Shown here: piece after piece, positions 4,471 to 7,278 of the stretch
Position numbering within the stretch: position 1 is the stretch's first letter
Layout of the letters: every line of letters starts with the position of its first letter
NCBI GenBank assembly: GCA_031288985.1
Contig: JAITQH010000119.1
Location: 1-7,278, forward strand
Direction of reading: 5' to 3'
Source: Candidatus Methanoplasma sp.
GTDB taxonomy: Archaea > Thermoplasmatota > Thermoplasmata > Methanomassiliicoccales > Methanomethylophilaceae
Length of the DNA: 7,278 nt
Made by a program: the position numbers and the translations under genes
The notes under the pieces: model-generated
What the model saw: only the letters and a program-made list of their open reading frames with translations
Told to the model about the DNA's origin: nothing
Database searches by the model: none

Positions 4471-5598
4471 ATGGCGGAGGATTTCAAAGTCACACCTTGG
4501 GAGGTCAGCGGAGATATAGACTATGACCTGTTGATGGAGAGGTTCGGCACCACGCCCATTGACGAAGCCCTTCTTAAAAGGCTGAGCGGATACGGCGAGA
4601 TACACCCAATGCTAAGAAGAGGCATCTTCTACACACACAGGGATATGATCCGGCTCCTCGACGAGTACGACAAGGGCAACAAATTCTTCCTCTACACAGG
4701 CAGAGGCCCGTCCGGGCAGACCCATCTCGGGCACCTGATGCCGTGGATATTCAACAAGTGGATTCAGGACGTGTTCGGGGTTCCGATGCTCTTCCAGATG
4801 ACCGACGACGAGAAGTTCCTGTTCAAAGATCTCACCCTCGTGGACACCAAGAGCCTCGCATACCAGAACGCCTTGGACTTCGTCGCTCTCGGATTCGATC
4901 CCGAGAAAACCAAGATAATACTGGACACGGAGAACATCTCCGCACTGTATCCGATAGCTCTCAAAGTCGCCAAGAAGGTCACGTTCTCCACCGCGAAAGC
5001 CGTCTTTGGATTCGACAACTCCACAAACATCGGGTCGATATTCTTCACCACCGTCCAAGCGGCCCCCGCCTTCCTTCCTTCGGAGCAGCAGGGCAGGCAG
5101 GTTCCGTGTCTGATACCCTGCGGAATAGATCAGGATCCGCATTTTAGGGTCGCCAGGGACGCCGCCCCGGGATTGGGATATCCGAAGCCCTCGATGCTGT
5201 ATTGCAAGATGTTCCCCGGCCTCGGAGGAGGAGACAAGATGTCATCCTCCGACGAGAATGCCACGATATACACCACAGACGGCGCCAAGGACGTGAAGAA
5301 GAAGGTGGGCAGAGCGTTCACAGGCGGCAGGGTGTCCGTGGAAGAACAGAAAAAATGCGGCGGGAATCCCGAAGTGTGCGCCGTGTTCAAGTACAATTAC
5401 TACCTTTTCGAGAAGGATGACGGCAAGATCAACGATCTCGCCGACAAATGCAGAAGGGGAGAGATACTTTGCGGCGAATGCAAGGCCGCTCTGACCGACA
5501 AGATAAACGTGTTCTTGGAAGACCACCAGCAGAAGAGAGAGAAAGCGAAGGATATCGTGGACGGCATGACCTTTGACGGTTTCAAATGGGTGAAATGA
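4471..5598 (+). CDS. trpS: Tryptophan--tRNA ligase, archaeal/eukaryotic type
   Basis: This class I aminoacyl-tRNA synthetase joins tryptophan to tRNA-Trp using ATP in the cytoplasm. Counting from the ATG at 4471 (375 aa), it has the archaeal N-terminal signature DFKVTPWEVSGDIDY, the HIGH-type motif THLGH at 84-88 within TGRGPSGQTHLGH, GIDQDPHFRVARD at 218-230 and the KMSKS-type loop DKMSSSD at 255-261. The C-terminal anticodon-binding part contains CGGNPEVC (296-303) and CGECK (334-338), cysteines that I recall as typical of the archaeal family. The length fits the family. An upstream in-frame ATG at 4450 would add seven residues (MAASPVS). I prefer 4471 because the TATA box sits about 26 bases before it, there is no Shine-Dalgarno for either ATG, and family similarity begins right after it. 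The gene is followed without a gap by pheS, so the two form an operon. Confidence 0.95.
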   Translation: MAEDFKVTPWEVSGDIDYDLLMERFGTTPIDEALLKRLSGYGEIHPMLRRGIFYTHRDMIRLLDEYDKGNKFFLYTGRGPSGQTHLGHLMPWIFNKWIQDVFGVPMLFQMTDDEKFLFKDLTLVDTKSLAYQNALDFVALGFDPEKTKIILDTENISALYPIALKVAKKVTFSTAKAVFGFDNSTNIGSIFFTTVQAAPAFLPSEQQGRQVPCLIPCGIDQDPHFRVARDAAPGLGYPKPSMLYCKMFPGLGGGDKMSSSDENATIYTTDGAKDVKKKVGRAFTGGRVSVEEQKKCGGNPEVCAVFKYNYYLFEKDDGKINDLADKCRRGEILCGECKAALTDKINVFLEDHQQKREKAKDIVDGMTFDGFKWVK

Positions 5599-7113
5599 AT
5601 GGACAAGGCATTGATCGAAGGACTCAGCCACAATGAGAAAAGACTGTTGCTTGCGCTCGACGAGCTGGGCGGAAAAGGCTCCCCGGAGGAGATGATATCC
5701 AACGGCAGATTCGATGTTGAGGTCGAAGTGCTCCGCGCCGCCTTGGCGCTCGAGTCCAAAGGGCTGGTCAGGACAGAGGCCGCATCCTCCAAGTCATACG
5801 AGATAGCCGACAGGGAGGCCGCATCCGCTCTTCCGGAAAGGAAGGCTCTCGGGATCATAACGGAGAACGGCGGAAAGATCTCCCTTGGAATCCTGGCGGA
5901 CCTCATGTCCGGCGGGGATGACAAGATCGCCGTGGGCTGGCTGAAGAGGAAAGGACTGGCGGACATATCATCCGAAGGGGATTCCAAGATCATAACACTC
6001 AACGACGCCGGAAAGAAGGCGGCCAAGGAGAAGATGCCCGACGAGGCGCTCCTGGAAAGGATGGCGGACATGCCGATCCCTGAAAGCGATGCGGATCCGA
6101 AGACGATAAAGGATCTGAAGAGCCGCGGCGGCCTGATAAGAGAGGTCGTGGCGTCCAAGAGGACCGCCGAACTCACCCCCTCGGGAGTGGAAGCGGCGCG
6201 CTCCGGCCTCGACATGAGGAAACAGGTCACCGACATCACGGACCGCCTGATCCAGAGCGGGGAGTGGAAGGAGGTGGAGTTCAGGAAATACGACGTCAAC
6301 ATACCCGCGCCGCCCTCTGTTCCCGCGAAGAAGCACCCGCTGTCAAGACTTGGCGCGGAGGTTCGCAGAATGTTCACCGAGATGGGTTTCACCGAGATGT
6401 CATCGGAGTATGTCCAACCGGCATTTTGGAACCTTGACGTACTGTTCACGCCTCAGGATCATCCCGCAAGGGATCTTCAGGACACATTCTATCTTGAGGA
6501 GCCGGCAAGCATGCGCATAGACGACGAAGCGCTCGTCGAGGCCGTCCGCGGCATCCACGAGAACGGAGGCGGCACAGGATCCACGGGATGGGGCGGCGAA
6601 TGGTCGAGGGAGAAGGCCGAGGCCGCTTTGCTGAGGACCCACAGCACGGTCAGCAGCATCAGATACGTGGCGGAGCATCCCGACGCTCCGCAGAAGGCAT
6701 TCTCCATATCAAGGATATTCAGGAACGAGTCGATAGACTCCACCCATCTTCCGGAGTTCACGCAGATCGAAGGCATAGTGATCGACGAGAACGGCAGCTT
6801 CGACATGCTCATATCGATCATCCGCGACTTCTATTCACGGATGGGATTCGACAGGATAAGGATACGCCCGGCGTACTTCCCCTACACCGAACCGTCCCTT
6901 GAACTCGAAGTGTTCTTCAACGGGAAATGGATGGAACTCGGCGGCGCAGGAATATTCCGCCCCGAGGTCGTCGCCCCCTTCGGCGTGAAGCGCCCTGTTC
7001 TGGCGTGGGGCTTCGGGTTCGAAAGGCTGGCCATGCTGAAGTGGAACATCCGGGACATCCGGGATCTTTACATCTCCGACCTGGACGTCCTGAAAGGGAA
7101 CACGGTGCTCTGA
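5599..7113 (+). CDS. pheS: Phenylalanine--tRNA ligase alpha subunit, archaeal type
   Basis: This is the catalytic alpha chain of the alpha2-beta2 class II synthetase that charges tRNA-Phe in the cytoplasm. Its 504 residues match the archaeal/eukaryotic length. The first ~220 residues hold repeated winged-helix-like segments (LSHNEKRLLLALDELGGKGS and ERKALGIITENGGKISLGIL), the tRNA-binding extension of this branch. The catalytic core follows: HPLSRLGAEVRRMFTEMGF (motif 1, from 246), HPARDLQDTFYL (288-299), RTHST (346-350), motif 2 with SRIFRNE and HLPEFTQIEG (371-392), FPYTEPS (427-433) and motif 3 with GFGFERLAML (471-480). The trpS stop and this ATG read TGAATG, and GGTGA at 5589-5593 is the likely ribosome binding site. 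The beta chain gene pheT is not in the window. The stop abuts that of the convergent gene. Confidence 0.96.
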   Translation: MDKALIEGLSHNEKRLLLALDELGGKGSPEEMISNGRFDVEVEVLRAALALESKGLVRTEAASSKSYEIADREAASALPERKALGIITENGGKISLGILADLMSGGDDKIAVGWLKRKGLADISSEGDSKIITLNDAGKKAAKEKMPDEALLERMADMPIPESDADPKTIKDLKSRGGLIREVVASKRTAELTPSGVEAARSGLDMRKQVTDITDRLIQSGEWKEVEFRKYDVNIPAPPSVPAKKHPLSRLGAEVRRMFTEMGFTEMSSEYVQPAFWNLDVLFTPQDHPARDLQDTFYLEEPASMRIDDEALVEAVRGIHENGGGTGSTGWGGEWSREKAEAALLRTHSTVSSIRYVAEHPDAPQKAFSISRIFRNESIDSTHLPEFTQIEGIVIDENGSFDMLISIIRDFYSRMGFDRIRIRPAYFPYTEPSLELEVFFNGKWMELGGAGIFRPEVVAPFGVKRPVLAWGFGFERLAMLKWNIRDIRDLYISDLDVLKGNTVL

Positions 7114-7278
7114 TCAGAAGCGCGGGTCTTTGCCGTCGCGGATGCTTGCGGACACGGACAGTATCCTCTCTTTCATCAGCGGCCTCCTGCATATGCGTTG
7201 GGCCTTGTTCAGATAACTCAATGCATTGTCGGCCTTTCCGCGCCTGTAGGCTATGCCTGCACGCAGGAACATCAACTC
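7114..7278 (-). CDS. C-terminal end of a TPR-like repeat protein (5' end outside the window)
   Basis: A minus-strand frame is open from the window edge for 54 codons to a TGA at 7116-7114. The visible part begins ELMFLRAGIAYRRGKADN, then ALSYLNKAQRICRRP, and ends in a polar helix and SIRDGKDPRF. The spacing of Gly and Tyr in the first helix, the G-K turn, and the alanines and leucines of the second helix followed by a final proline fit one tetratricopeptide-type helix pair. Such repeats mediate protein contacts, and the partner cannot be told. The upstream part lies beyond base 7278, so size and domain content are unknown. Confidence 0.65.
   Translation of the reverse strand, partial: ELMFLRAGIAYRRGKADNALSYLNKAQRICRRPLMKERILSVSASIRDGKDPRF

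Noticed and set aside
5400..6449. Long (349-codon) minus-strand frame opposite trpS and pheS
   Set aside because: It is antisense to two certain synthetase genes. Its Ser/Leu/Pro-rich composition is what the complement of GC-rich coding sequence gives.

Overview
The window reads as a chromosomal segment of a euryarchaeon, most likely of the Thermoplasmata/Methanomassiliicoccales type. The evidence is an archaeal Cbf5 pseudouridine synthase, an archaeal/eukaryotic-type TrpRS and an archaeal PheRS alpha chain with two N-terminal winged-helix-like segments. Two genes also have a TATA/BRE-like promoter about 25 nt before the ATG, as in leaderless archaeal transcripts, while others have GGTG/GGAGG Shine-Dalgarno sequences. 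Every gene end visible uses TGA (one uses TAA) and none uses TAG, which fits but does not prove a pyrrolysine-using lineage. The lineage assignment is an inference.

Layout, left to right. (1) 1-1870, + strand: the 3' end of cbf5, then a small beta-rich hypothetical protein and a multi-pass membrane protein that overlap by ATGA. (2) 1871-2302, - strand: an unrecognised 143-aa soluble protein whose stop codon abuts the membrane protein stop as TGATCA. (3) 2303-4181, - strand: an accessory block. Read in its own direction it holds a 201-aa membrane protein with a disordered N terminus, a small charged protein starting one base after its stop, and two further tandem copies of that small gene. Each extra copy is preceded by a broken 3' remnant of the membrane gene. 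The block ends in a short remnant that resembles the last helix of an ion channel. (4) 4182-4470: a divergent intergenic region with promoter-like elements for both sides. (5) 4471-7113, + strand: trpS and pheS, joined as TGAATG, charging tRNAs with Trp and Phe. (6) 7114-7278, - strand: the C-terminal 54 residues of a TPR-like protein, again meeting its convergent neighbour as TGATCA.

The translation and RNA-modification genes (cbf5, trpS, pheS) are ordinary housekeeping genes. The unusual part is 2405-4181, where a membrane protein gene plus a small charged partner appears to have been extended by tandem duplication of the partner together with the last part of the membrane gene. All three small genes keep intact frames and the same C-terminal tail although the upstream remnants have decayed, which suggests that copy number or diversity of the small protein is under selection. 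I cannot assign a function to this module from sequence alone.
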